A stretch of 64,000 bases of DNA, taken from contig NZ_JANSHI010000010.1 in assembly GCF_047461615.1 (NCBI RefSeq), positions 1-64,000 on the forward strand, in the 5' to 3' direction. This document shows positions 18,060 to 26,643 of this stretch, piece after piece. How positions within the stretch are numbered: position 1 is the first letter of the stretch; each line of letters opens with the position of its first letter. Source of the stretch: Thermostichus sp047461615 (lineage in GTDB: Bacteria > Cyanobacteriota > Cyanobacteriia > Thermostichales > Thermostichaceae). Both the position numbers and the translations under genes were made by a program. A model generated the notes under the pieces. It saw only the letters and a list, made by a program, of their open reading frames with translations. It had not been told where the DNA came from and made no database searches.

Positions 18060-19898
18060 CTATTCTGAGGCCAGTTGCCTGCCTGTGGGATCCCTCGCCT
18101 GCTGCAGGACAGGGACGTACTCGCGGTAGATCTGGTTTAAGATTTCCAGGCCAATGCGGCTGCGACTGTCGGGGGGGCGAGCTTCAATGGCCGCTTTGAC
18201 CTGTAAAATCGTGCCCACCGGATAGGGCGAGCGCAACTCCTCCTGCTTGCCCAAAAACACATCGGTAAAGTAGTCGATCAGCCGCCGCACTTCCCCTATA
18301 TCTTTGCGGGAGATCTCCATATCCAAAACGGTGGTCAATTTGGCTCGCATCGCCTGAAAGCTTTGCTGGCTGGTGTTAAGGGCCACCCGCTTGGCCAGGC
18401 TATCCACTAGAATTTGGCTGATCTTCTCCACATTTTGAGTCACGATCTCGCGGTGGCGGGCAGCAAAGCGCAGTTGCACTTCATGCAAAAATTGTTCTCG
18501 CTCCAGGATTTGGATGCCCTGCTGCTCCAGATCCACTCCGTAGCTTTGCAACTGCTTGTACTGGTTCAAAATCCATTGGCTGTAGAACGAATCGGCCAAA
18601 ACCCGCCAGTAGCCGATGATGGTTGACTCGGCAAAGGGGATGCTCAGCAAATAGGCCTCGCTGGTAATCCAGTGCAAATGCTCGGTCAGGTTGTCCCGGT
18701 CTTTCTCGTCCAAGTAGGAGGTGCGCGGTACCCAAGCTGACCCGTACTCGCTTTTCACCTCTACGGGTAAGGAGACCAAGAGGGTGTCGAAAAATTGATG
18801 GAGGCTGAAAAGGAGAAACTTCTTTGGATCCTGGAGGCGGTTGAGCAGCTCTTGTTTTTTCTCTTCCTGATATTGAGCCACCAACTGCTGGGCCTCAGCG
18901 GCCTGGCTGCGCGCTGCCTCTACATCTTGCCGTAGCTTTTCGATTTCTTCCGTACTCGGCACCTCGCTAGCAGCAGGCTCCCACTCTCCGCTGAAATAAC
19001 TGCCGCCCGGCCCTGGACTCCCGAGGCTTGCCAGCGGTTCGTCGCTGTCGTTGTCCAGAGTCAGCAAGTGAGAAAGAGCCCGCAGCCGAGCTCGTCGATT
19101 GGAAGAGCACAGGGATCCCACCTCCACCGGATCCCGACTTTCCCAGCCGTCCAGCCCACCGATGCGGTAGAGCGTATAGAAATACTTGCTAAGCAGCAGG
19201 GCGAGGAGATGGTGGTTTTTGACGTCGTTGTACTCCAAGTAGGCCCGCAGACACAGTTGAAAAGCGATGTTGGGCAGGCTGCGACACACCCCCATGATGT
19301 GGGAGTACACCCTTTGCAGGTGGGGCCGAAAGCGGCGTGGGATCGCCTCCGGCCGCAGGCCGCGCAGCCAAAACTCCGGCTGGCGCAGATCTTGGGGGGT
19401 GAAGTAAAAGCTTTCTTGCCAGAGCAGTTCGTCCAAGTCGCGGGCAAAAATCGGCTTTAGCTGATCCACGATTTGCACGACGACCGACTCGCTAAAAACC
19501 GGTATGACTTTTTCAATACGCAGTTGCTCGTAAACGGAGTACAGCCGCTCGCTGCGAAAGGACTCGATCGAGATCAGCCCCTTCATGGTTCCAATCCGAC
19601 CGTCGCGCGTAAGAAACTTGTACACAATCTCGGCGGTGGCGTTGGGAGAGAGGATGAGAGTTCCTGTTAGATCAGGGGAAATTTGCAAAGGTCGCAGCAG
19701 GCGGCTGGTTTCGCTAAGGCTGAAGCAGCTCCAAGCCGCGGGGTTAAGCACCACCGACGATAAGCTGGCCAGCCATTGCTTCTCGTCCAGGTCTTCCAGA
19801 CGAATCTCCCCCTCGAGGGCTCCAGTTGGCATGGGCGGCGGGGCGGTGCGTCCATCCTCAAGTGGAGAAGAAGATGGCCATCGTGGAGATGCGCTCAT
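18060..19898 (-). CDS. protein of unknown function (612 aa) with coiled coil
   Basis: I do not recognise this protein. The frame is open to 20033, but the ATG at 19898 has GGGGTGG upstream and the extra 45 residues look non-coding, so I start there. Residues ~20-330 are a globular, hydrophobic-rich region (SLSSVVLNPAAWSCFSLSE, LYRIGGLDGWESRDP). Residues ~330-385 form a Gln/Glu-rich coiled coil (EIEKLRQDVEAARSQAAEAQ). The rest is helical and charged, with IGLEILNQIYREYVPVLQQ at the end. No membrane span and no catalytic motif are evident. The gene lies 34 bp upstream of tas on the same strand. Confidence 0.75.
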   Translation of the reverse strand: MSASPRWPSSSPLEDGRTAPPPMPTGALEGEIRLEDLDEKQWLASLSSVVLNPAAWSCFSLSETSRLLRPLQISPDLTGTLILSPNATAEIVYKFLTRDGRIGTMKGLISIESFRSERLYSVYEQLRIEKVIPVFSESVVVQIVDQLKPIFARDLDELLWQESFYFTPQDLRQPEFWLRGLRPEAIPRRFRPHLQRVYSHIMGVCRSLPNIAFQLCLRAYLEYNDVKNHHLLALLLSKYFYTLYRIGGLDGWESRDPVEVGSLCSSNRRARLRALSHLLTLDNDSDEPLASLGSPGPGGSYFSGEWEPAASEVPSTEEIEKLRQDVEAARSQAAEAQQLVAQYQEEKKQELLNRLQDPKKFLLFSLHQFFDTLLVSLPVEVKSEYGSAWVPRTSYLDEKDRDNLTEHLHWITSEAYLLSIPFAESTIIGYWRVLADSFYSQWILNQYKQLQSYGVDLEQQGIQILEREQFLHEVQLRFAARHREIVTQNVEKISQILVDSLAKRVALNTSQQSFQAMRAKLTTVLDMEISRKDIGEVRRLIDYFTDVFLGKQEELRSPYPVGTILQVKAAIEARPPDSRSRIGLEILNQIYREYVPVLQQARDPTGRQLASE

Positions 19899-20294
19899 GG
19901 GACACCACCCCAACGCGAGGGAGAAGGGACTGTTAGACGCTCTCGAATCTGCAGGTAGACTATAGAAGGAAGTATTCCCAGGTAGGTGTGATCTGCATCT
20001 CCCAAGGGACTTGGCGACTCTCCCTGGCGGCAAAGGGAAAGGGCATCCTGGAAGGTCTTTAGCCCCATTCTTCAGTATCCTGAGAAAGTTAGTTTCTGGG
20101 TAGCGGGCAATTACGGTTTGGGAGCGTCAGAGAGAGATAGAGGGGATTGCGGAAGCAACCTCTACTACTGCTAGCGGGCTAACTGGCGGCAACTCCCTCC
20201 TTGCGGGTTAGCGACCAGATAAAGCGAGTGAGGAGAGGGGCGTTCTGGCAGAGCGCCTGAACGCGGTTTCAGCCTCGGGGATAGGAGGGCAGGG
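19899..20294. other. divergent intergenic region with inverted repeat
   Basis: This 396-bp spacer separates the minus-strand 612-aa gene from the plus-strand REC-PP2C gene and must hold promoters for both. The clearest structure is an inverted repeat at 20178-20212, GCTAAC...GTTAGC, with an inner GCAA/TTGC around a CTCCCTCC loop. It lies ~80 bp before the REC-PP2C start and has no T-run, so it is not a typical terminator. No ORF is credible here. Confidence 0.45.
20178..20212. repeat. inverted repeat upstream of REC-PP2C gene
   Basis: Outer arms GCTAAC (20178-20183) and GTTAGC (20207-20212) pair, as do inner arms GCAA (20189-20192) and TTGC (20201-20204), around an 8-base loop. It may be an operator or a leader hairpin. 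The evidence is the pairing alone. Confidence 0.35.
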
Positions 20295-21419
20295 ATGACG
20301 ACTATTCTGATTGTTGACGACGATCCCACCATTTGCTTGCTGTTGAAGCGATCCCTAGAGCGGCAAGGCTACACCGTCGAGATAGCCAGCAATGGCTCGG
20401 AAGGGCTGGAGAAGGCCCATCTCCTAGTCCCAGGGCTGATTATCTGCGACTGGATGATGCCTGATATGGATGGGCTGGAAGTCTGCCGGCGCATCAAGGC
20501 TGATCCCAAGTTTTCCACCACCTTCTTCATTTTGCTTACCGCTCGCACCGAAGTCGAAGACCGCATCCAGGGCCTAGATGCTGGAGCAGACGAGTTCCTC
20601 AGCAAGCCAATCGATCCCAATGAATTGCGGGCGCGGGTGAGGGCTGGTCTGCGCTTGCACCAGCTCAGCTATGACCTGCAGCAGCAAACTGCTCGACTGC
20701 GGGCGGAGTTGGCCGAAGCAGCTAGCTATGTGCGCTCGCTTTTGCCCAAACCGGCCCACTTCCCCCTTCACCAGATAGCGATTGAGTGGTGCTTTTTGCC
20801 CTCCCAGGAGCTGGGGGGCGATTCGTTTAACTACCAGTGGCTGGACGAGGATCACCTAGCTATTTACCTTCTGGATGTCTCAGGGCACGGGGTGGGACCC
20901 GCCCTCTTGTCCGTGTCGGTGGTGAACCAGCTGCGCTCCCAGAGCCTGCCCGACACCGACCTGCGTCAGCCAGATGCGGTGTTGCGCGCCCTCAACCAGT
21001 CCTTCCCAATGGGCTCCCACCATGACATGTACTTCACCCTCTGGTATGGGGTTTACCAGCCGGGATCTCGCTTGCTTTCTTTTGCCAGCGCTGGCCACCC
21101 CCCCGCTCTGTTGGTTGCTCAATCGGATCCCATCCCCCTAGAGCTGAAGACACCCAATTTGCCCATTGGCGTTTGGCCCGAGCAGGACTTTGCCAGGGAC
21201 GAAGTGCGGATCCCGGCGAACAGTTGTCTCTACGTGTTCAGCGACGGGGTTTACGAAGTGTCCAGCTCGGAAGGGATCTGGGGGATAGAGAACTGGAAGT
21301 CGTTCCTAGGCGCCCATGCCTGCATTGGCGTCGATCACGTTCTGCAACACATCCAATCTTTCCGCGGCAGGGCGGCTCTTGAAGATGACTTTTCTCTGCT
21401 CCGTATCAGCTTTGGCTAG
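20295..21419 (+). CDS. response regulator with PP2C (RsbU/SpoIIE-type) phosphatase output
   Basis: 374 aa. The receiver (1-~120) has LIVDDD, phospho-acceptor Asp in ICDWMMPDMDG, LLTAR and SKPI. A short coiled linker (~125-150) precedes the PPM/SpoIIE phosphatase domain (~165-372). Its metal-binding acidic residues are in GGDSFNYQ, LLDVSGHGVGPAL, FSDGVYEV and EDDFSLLRI. Proteins of this plan dephosphorylate anti-sigma-factor antagonists in partner-switching pathways; no such partner is in the window. The AGGAGG site precedes the ATG closely. Confidence 0.92.
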   Translation: MTTILIVDDDPTICLLLKRSLERQGYTVEIASNGSEGLEKAHLLVPGLIICDWMMPDMDGLEVCRRIKADPKFSTTFFILLTARTEVEDRIQGLDAGADEFLSKPIDPNELRARVRAGLRLHQLSYDLQQQTARLRAELAEAASYVRSLLPKPAHFPLHQIAIEWCFLPSQELGGDSFNYQWLDEDHLAIYLLDVSGHGVGPALLSVSVVNQLRSQSLPDTDLRQPDAVLRALNQSFPMGSHHDMYFTLWYGVYQPGSRLLSFASAGHPPALLVAQSDPIPLELKTPNLPIGVWPEQDFARDEVRIPANSCLYVFSDGVYEVSSSEGIWGIENWKSFLGAHACIGVDHVLQHIQSFRGRAALEDDFSLLRISFG

Positions 21420-21423
21420 TAGC

Positions 21424-21720
21424 TCAAGAAGGAGGGAATGGGGATGATTGAAGAGCTGAACCGGGATCCGCTCCCTGAAGCTCCTCCCACTGGCTAGGAG
21501 TAAAGGTACGGAGAGCTAGGGCATGGAGACGGCCATCCTGAAGGTAGGGCTTCAAGGCCTCGTTCACCAGCCGGTGCTGTTGGATGAGGGACAGGCCTTG
21601 GAACTGCTCAGCTACAACAACAGCCTGAAAATGGTTGCCATCGCCCACTGTATCTTCTACATGCACTTTGGCGCCGGGTAGGGCAGCCTGTATCAACGCC
21701 TCAATTTCCCGCGAATCCAT
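21424..21720 (-). CDS. BolA family protein
   Basis: 98 aa. The BolA fold is shown by MDSREIEALIQAALPGAKV, the VEDTVGDGNHFQAVVVAEQFQGLSLIQ core (His near residue 30 is the usual Fe-S ligand shared with a monothiol glutaredoxin) and QQHRLVNEALKPYL. BolA-glutaredoxin pairs handle iron-sulfur traffic and iron sensing. The tail after ~80 is Ser/Pro-rich and beyond the usual domain. It is convergent with the REC-PP2C gene (4-bp gap). Confidence 0.9.
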   Translation of the reverse strand: MDSREIEALIQAALPGAKVHVEDTVGDGNHFQAVVVAEQFQGLSLIQQHRLVNEALKPYLQDGRLHALALRTFTPSQWEELQGADPGSALQSSPFPPS

Positions 21721-21785
21721 GCGCCGTCTTCCTGGCTTTGGCCCAAGACAACGTAAAGAAGCTCTCCTCCTGTTTGCAGATGTTA

Positions 21786-21859
<74 letters not shown>

Positions 21860-21916
21860 TCGTTCTTCTACTCTAGCCTGCTTCTTCCAGGGTCGGCAAG
21901 TCCTCGGTTACCGACC

Positions 21917-21943
21917 AAAAAAATCCCCCTGGCAACCAGGGGG
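21917..21943 (-). terminator. Rho-independent terminator of the DUF4912 gene
   Basis: On the minus strand a perfect CCCCCTGG/CCAGGGGG stem with a 3-base loop is followed by an A and then seven T. It lies 19 bp past the stop of the gene at 21963-23222. Confidence 0.85.
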
Positions 21944-21962
21944 AAGGGCAAGAGCAGAACCT

Positions 21963-23222
21963 CTAGGGCAGCAGTTCCTCAAGGGCCTCCTCTTTGGTGT
22001 TGGTGCGGCGAGAGAGGGTGCGGCGATCGAAGGTCATGTGGATCTCGCGGGTTTGCTCGCCGTCGGCAGCTACAGCAAAGATGGGAAAATCGATGTTGCC
22101 GTCGGGGAAAGCCATGTGGAAGCGGAAAGTGCCATCAGGGTTGAGCTGGATCTTGCGCCCCCCGATGGTGACGGTGGCATCGGGCTCCGTGGCTCCATAG
22201 ACGATGAGTTCGGCATCGGCCACCAGCCAGAACTTACGGGAGCGCCGCGGTAGCACTTCGGAAGCGCCCGAGAACAGCCCCAACCCCGAGCCAGAGGCCA
22301 TCCAAGGAGCAGCAGGCACTTCTGCCATGCCCATCATGCCCACCCCGGACGGAACGATGAACGAGCTGATGGCCTGCTCCGGCACCAGTTGGTGGCTGCC
22401 AAACAAGGATCCCGCCACTCGCATCGCCTCGAAAGCCCCCACCATGTCCAGGAAGGGATCCGCTGTCCTCTCCCGCTGCGGCTCGTCGCCTTTGTAGGCC
22501 ACCACGCCCATGCCGGTAGCGCTGCGCTTGTAGGGCTCGGTGAGCTGGTAGAGGGTGCGGCCCTGGAGGGGCATGTCAAAGGGCACTGTCAGGAAGTGCT
22601 CTTCAAACCAGTCAGAAGGGAAGACTGGCGGCACCATCACCGCCGCCGAGCGGGCCAACACGAGCCAGCGACCATCCGCCGTCCGGTAGCCAATCTCCAC
22701 CAGGTAGGAGCGATCGCTCACCGGGATCGGCAGGTACCATTCCCGCGCCAACTCGTCGCAGGGGTACTCCTGCATGCTGTGGGCCGGCTGGCGGTCGAAA
22801 TCGATATCCGTTACGTCATAGAGGCGCAGCGCCAACTGCTGACCTCCCTCGCGGCGCTTGCTCTCTTTGGCCTCGTTGGGCACATCCCAATAGGCGTAGG
22901 CCCACTGGGGATCCCGCGGCAGCAGAACAATGCGGCTTTCGCCATAGCCACCTGGCAGATCCCCCAGCCCTTTATCCACATCGGCCAGATCCGGCTTGCT
23001 GGCAACCTCCGGACCCACAAACTTCGTTTGGGTAACCGATTCTTGCCCGCTGGGCGCTGGCATGGTATCGACAGGGCGCCCAGACTTAGCTTTGGCCTCC
23101 CGAATGGCCTCGATAAGCTGGTCTTTGGTCATGCGGCTGTACTTGGGGATCTGATAGCGGGCCGCTTCTTCCCGCAACTGCCGGATGGTCATTTCTTCTA
23201 AGGGGATCCGCTCTGGTGGCAT
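21963..23222 (-). CDS. DUF4912 domain protein with N-terminal Rho-N/SAP-like motif
   Basis: 419 aa. Residues ~11-45 (MTIRQLREEAARYQIPKYSR, then MTKDQLIEAI) form a Rho-N/SAP-like helix-loop-helix of the nucleic-acid-binding kind. Residues ~95-220 hold the DUF4912 core with RDPQWAYAYWDVP, LALRLYDVTDI and YLVEIGYRTADGRWLVLARS, a beta-sandwich that recalls carbohydrate-binding folds. The C-terminal part (~330-400) is another beta region (GATEPDATVTIGGRKIQLNPDG). The function is not known. Start chosen at the first ATG because AGGAGG lies 9 bases upstream. Confidence 0.85.
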   Translation of the reverse strand: MPPERIPLEEMTIRQLREEAARYQIPKYSRMTKDQLIEAIREAKAKSGRPVDTMPAPSGQESVTQTKFVGPEVASKPDLADVDKGLGDLPGGYGESRIVLLPRDPQWAYAYWDVPNEAKESKRREGGQQLALRLYDVTDIDFDRQPAHSMQEYPCDELAREWYLPIPVSDRSYLVEIGYRTADGRWLVLARSAAVMVPPVFPSDWFEEHFLTVPFDMPLQGRTLYQLTEPYKRSATGMGVVAYKGDEPQRERTADPFLDMVGAFEAMRVAGSLFGSHQLVPEQAISSFIVPSGVGMMGMAEVPAAPWMASGSGLGLFSGASEVLPRRSRKFWLVADAELIVYGATEPDATVTIGGRKIQLNPDGTFRFHMAFPDGNIDFPIFAVAADGEQTREIHMTFDRRTLSRRTNTKEEALEELLP

Positions 23223-23560
23223 GGTCGGGGCCTCCTCTCCTCAACAAATCGGGCTTGTGCGCACACTCAACTGGCTAACCGATAAGGCTGATCCCAGCTT
23301 GCGGCTAAGCGCAACCCCTGACCTACTGGGGTGACAGCCGGCTTTGCGTCTTCCAACCGATGATGACTACAGGTTGGGATCAGCGGGGATCAGTAATGAT
23401 GACCCTATGTTCACGTATTTCTTCCTATTGGTCAAGAGCTTGGGGATCGCTGGGGATCAAAAAGAAAGGAGGATTGCGCGCGATCCCCTGCCGAACCACC
23501 CCCGCCTGGATAGCATGGGGGAACGAGCGGCTGCGGATTTTCAGGCCAAGAGGTGTGGGC
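23223..23560. other. divergent intergenic region, no gene seen
   Basis: The plus-strand frame of the next gene is open back to 23360, but that part (MMTTGWDQRG...) has no ribosome binding site and no protein-like composition. I see no RNA gene or repeat. Promoters for the two flanking divergent genes are expected here. Confidence 0.4.
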
Positions 23561-24352
23561 ATGAGAACTCAAGGTGCAGGGATCCGGATCAAGGCGGCAG
23601 CCCTGGGACTCCTGGCAGGGGGACTTGTCTTGCCGGGGGAAGCGGTCGAGGCGCAGACGCTGTTTCCTCCCCCCCGCCGCCTTCAGGGGGGATCCCCTAC
23701 CCCAACCCTTGAGAAACAAGAAGCGCCCTGGCGTTCGGTCACTCCCGACCAGCTATTTCCTGACGAGAACGCAGGATCAGAAGGGCCGATTTTCAATTTG
23801 GACTTGTTGCGCCAGTTTGGCCCCAGCTCCGGCGGCGGTGGCTTGGGGTCTGGGCAAGGGGGAGTAATCGGGCCTGGCAGCGGCCAGAGCGGGGTGCGCG
23901 GCTCCAGTCCTGGCTCAGGGGTGGGCACAGGCCAAGGGTCAGGGGGTGGAACTGGCCTGGAGGCGGGATCCCAGCGGCCCCAGCCCCAGGTAACAGGGCT
24001 GCTGGTCGATGCCCGCGGCCTGGATTTTCTGCCCAGCCAGTCGATGCGCCTTTTGGATCCCGATGGCAACCCTGTTTACCCGCCCATCAACCTTGGCCAG
24101 GATCTCAACGCCGCCTTTGTGGGCAGCGAGGGCACAGCCGCCTACGCCACCTCGGAAGAGCAGGCCCGCTCGCTAGTCAACCGCATTGGGGAGCGGCCCC
24201 ACCGCATCCGCGCCCTGCGCACCTTGGGCTATGACCTGGTGATCTCTGCCGAAGATGCCTTCAATCTGCGCCAGATGAACGCCGCCGATGGCTTTCTGGA
24301 TCGCTTTGCTGTGGTGGTCATCTGGGATGGCAGCCAAGCCAGCTTGCCCTAG
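23561..24352 (+). CDS. exported Gly-rich protein of unknown function
   Basis: 263 aa from the ATG at 23561, which has AGAGGTG close upstream and starts a good signal peptide (charged MRTQGAGIRIK, then AAALGLLAGGLVL, cut near EAVEA/Q). Residues ~85-150 are a Gly/Ser-rich linker (GSGQGGVIGPGSGQSG and similar). The C-terminal ~110 residues form a compact domain: VTGLLVDARGLDFLPSQSMR, LLDPDGNPVYPP, then NPLRIRALRTLG-like segments ending in FAVVVIWDG. I cannot name the family. It is probably periplasmic or at the outer membrane. Confidence 0.75.
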   Translation: MRTQGAGIRIKAAALGLLAGGLVLPGEAVEAQTLFPPPRRLQGGSPTPTLEKQEAPWRSVTPDQLFPDENAGSEGPIFNLDLLRQFGPSSGGGGLGSGQGGVIGPGSGQSGVRGSSPGSGVGTGQGSGGGTGLEAGSQRPQPQVTGLLVDARGLDFLPSQSMRLLDPDGNPVYPPINLGQDLNAAFVGSEGTAAYATSEEQARSLVNRIGERPHRIRALRTLGYDLVISAEDAFNLRQMNAADGFLDRFAVVVIWDGSQASLP

Positions 24353-24448
24353 GTATAGCCCCTCCCCAAGGACTTGGCTGGAAGGCTGGCCTGGGGATGC
24401 TAGCCTAGCGAGAGGGCTCTACACCACTGACCCAGACGGCATAGCCCT

Positions 24449-25567
24449 ATGCAACGGTTTGCCAACCAACCCCTGCGGGAACGGCCACATCTAGCGGTAT
24501 TTTCTTCCAGCAAGGTGGGCAACTTTGTGGTCACCATCCCCCTCTTGCGTGGCCTCAAGGAAAAATACCCCGGCTGTGTGCTGGATTTTTTTGGCAGCGA
24601 AATTACCCGCGACTTTGAGCTCCACTGCCCCTACATCGACTTCAGTTTCCCCCTCTACAGCCGCCGCCCCGATTACCTCGAGGCCCTAGCGGCCGCTGTG
24701 CGGGATCGCGTGGCTCAAGCTGGTCCCTACGATCTGGCCATCAATTGCGACGAGTTTAGCGAGCTCAACCTGGTAGCGGTAACGGCCCTGCGACCCCAGT
24801 ACATTGCCGGGGCTGGCCTGACCTTGGATTTTCGCCGCAAGTTGGATCCCGGCTCCGACCCGGTGCAGCGCATGCTCCAGGACGACGACTGGAACAGCCT
24901 GGAGTTTTTGCAGCGCTATAGAGATATCCTCACCAGCAACTACATTGCCGAGATCTTCTGCCGCCTGGCCTACGTAGAGACGGATTTCTTCCGCCTAGAG
25001 CTCCCTAGCCGGGATCCCGATTTTCCGGTGCCGGAGGTCCTCGTGCACATCACCACCACCCGCCGCGCCAAGATGTGGCCGCTTGAATACTGGCGCCAGG
25101 TAATCCAGTGGTGCCAGGGCCAGGGCTTGCAGGTGGGGCTAGTAGGTAGCGCCCCCGAGCTACAGCGATCCCTCTACCACGGCGACGGCGAGGAGCAACT
25201 GCTGGCTGAGACGGAGATGATTGACTTGCGGGGCAAAACCACCCTCCTCGAGCTGGCGGGGGCCCTGAAGCGGGCGCGGGTCTGTATCTCCGTGGATGCG
25301 GGGCCAATGCACATTGCGGCAGCTGTAGGCTGTCCCACCATTGCTCTATTTGGCAACGATGCCGACGGCGATGGAGCTAGCCCCGTGCGACTGTGGGCAC
25401 CTCGCTTGCCCCATGTTTACGTTACCCAGACTCCCTATAAATGTCGGGTCTGCGCAGAAAACAAGTTCAAAAACGAAGCCTGCCTAGTGGAAGGCCACCC
25501 CTGTATGGTTCACCTCAAGCCGGAAACGGTCATTGGCTACCTCAAGGAGATTCTCAAGAAAAGCTAG
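24449..25567 (+). CDS. glycosyltransferase family 9 (heptosyltransferase-like)
   Basis: 372 aa. The two Rossmann domains of GT9 are visible. The N-terminal one has FSSSKVGNFVVTIPLLRGLK, with the loop that binds the acceptor, then DLAINCDEFSELN. The C-terminal one has VLVHITTTRRAKMWPLEYW and the nucleotide-sugar site CISVDAGPMHIAAAVGCPTIALFG. GT9 enzymes add heptose-like sugars to lipopolysaccharide; the acceptor here is not known. The Cys-rich tail (YKCRVCAENKFKNEACLVEGHPCM) is shared by many family members. Plus strand, 97 bp after the Gly-rich protein gene. Confidence 0.9.
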   Translation: MQRFANQPLRERPHLAVFSSSKVGNFVVTIPLLRGLKEKYPGCVLDFFGSEITRDFELHCPYIDFSFPLYSRRPDYLEALAAAVRDRVAQAGPYDLAINCDEFSELNLVAVTALRPQYIAGAGLTLDFRRKLDPGSDPVQRMLQDDDWNSLEFLQRYRDILTSNYIAEIFCRLAYVETDFFRLELPSRDPDFPVPEVLVHITTTRRAKMWPLEYWRQVIQWCQGQGLQVGLVGSAPELQRSLYHGDGEEQLLAETEMIDLRGKTTLLELAGALKRARVCISVDAGPMHIAAAVGCPTIALFGNDADGDGASPVRLWAPRLPHVYVTQTPYKCRVCAENKFKNEACLVEGHPCMVHLKPETVIGYLKEILKKS

Positions 25568-25709
25568 GGGTCCCGTTTTGCCCTGCCCCTTGGAGCAGTC
25601 TGGTAGACAGCAGAGGGTGCCTAGGAGCGCAGGCTGGATCCTTAAAAGTCTGGTTAAGCTGAGAGTTTGATGCCGAAAACTCTGTCCCTAAACCATTTGG
25701 GTGTGAGCT

Positions 25710-26642
25710 GTGACTCCAAGGAGGAGGTACAGCCATCAAGGGAGCCGCCTTGCTGAGCAAAGAAACAAGAGGGCTTGGCAAGGAGTTGCCCTAAAGCTGC
25801 TAGCCACCTTTTGCTTTGCCTGCTTGGGGGTAATCATCCGGCTCAACACTCCCGCCCTGCACCCTTTTGAAATTGTGTTTTTGCGCAACCTATTCGGGTT
25901 TCTTGCCCTGGTACCGCTGCTTCTGCGAGCAGGGATCCACTCTCTGCACACTGCCAAGATGAGCTTTTACCTCCTGCGCTCGGCAATTAGCACCCTGGGA
26001 ATGCTGCTTTCCTTCTGGGCGGCCAGCCTGTTGCCTTTGGCAGAAGCCACGGCCCTGAGCTTTGTCCAGCTTTTGTTTGCTGGCATGATGGCGGTTTGGC
26101 TGCTGGGGGAACAGATGCGCCCCTCCCGCTGGCTGGGTTTGGGCCTGGGGTTTGTCGGGACTTTAATGATGCTAAGGCCAGGCTTCCGCGAGTTCTCTTT
26201 GGGCACAGGGCTAGCCTTAGCGGCGGCGGCGCTCTTTGGCTGGGTGATCATCGTGCTTAAGATCCTCGCCCGCACCGAGTCCAGCCTCACGATCACTGCC
26301 TACATGGGCCTGTTGCAGACTCCCCTTTCCTTCTTGGCTGCCGTTTGGGTTTGGACCTGGCCTTCGCCGGAGCAGTGGCTGTGGATGGTGGCGATGGGAC
26401 TGTTGGGCAGCCTTGGCCAGGTGGCCCTTGCCCAAGCCTACAAGCTAGCCGACGTAACGATGCTCCTGCCTTTGGATTTCTCCCGCCTCCTCTGGGCTAG
26501 CCTGCTCGGGTTCTGGGTGTTTGCCGAGATCCCGGATGGGTGGACTTGGGTAGGCGGAACCCTGATTTTAGCAGGCGCCACCTCCGCGGCATACGGCGAG
26601 GCCCGCCAAGTTCGTAGCAGGGGAGCCTGCCAAGGACAATGA
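25710..26642 (+). CDS. EamA/DMT-superfamily transporter
   Basis: 310 aa with about ten hydrophobic helices in two EamA repeats (~25-160 and ~165-300). The first repeat shows LLATFCFACLGVIIRL and FVQLLFAGMMAVWLLGEQMRPSRWLGLGLGF, the second LPLDFSRLLWASLLGFWVFAEIPD, with the family's helix-ending Glu in both. Members export amino acids, nucleotides or other metabolites; the substrate is not evident. The start is the GTG at 25710. A strong AAGGAGGAGG lies just inside it, but no later in-frame start fits, so the N-terminus is unsure by a few residues. Confidence 0.88.
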   Translation: MTPRRRYSHQGSRLAEQRNKRAWQGVALKLLATFCFACLGVIIRLNTPALHPFEIVFLRNLFGFLALVPLLLRAGIHSLHTAKMSFYLLRSAISTLGMLLSFWAASLLPLAEATALSFVQLLFAGMMAVWLLGEQMRPSRWLGLGLGFVGTLMMLRPGFREFSLGTGLALAAAALFGWVIIVLKILARTESSLTITAYMGLLQTPLSFLAAVWVWTWPSPEQWLWMVAMGLLGSLGQVALAQAYKLADVTMLLPLDFSRLLWASLLGFWVFAEIPDGWTWVGGTLILAGATSAAYGEARQVRSRGACQGQ

Positions 26643-26643
26643 C

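Noticed and set aside
22389..23201. Long plus-strand ORF opposite the DUF4912 gene
   Set aside because: It mirrors a well-supported gene, has no ribosome binding site and reads like a reverse shadow.
23360..23560. Longer start for the Gly-rich exported protein
   Set aside because: The extra residues are not protein-like, and the start at 23561 has a ribosome binding site and begins a signal peptide.
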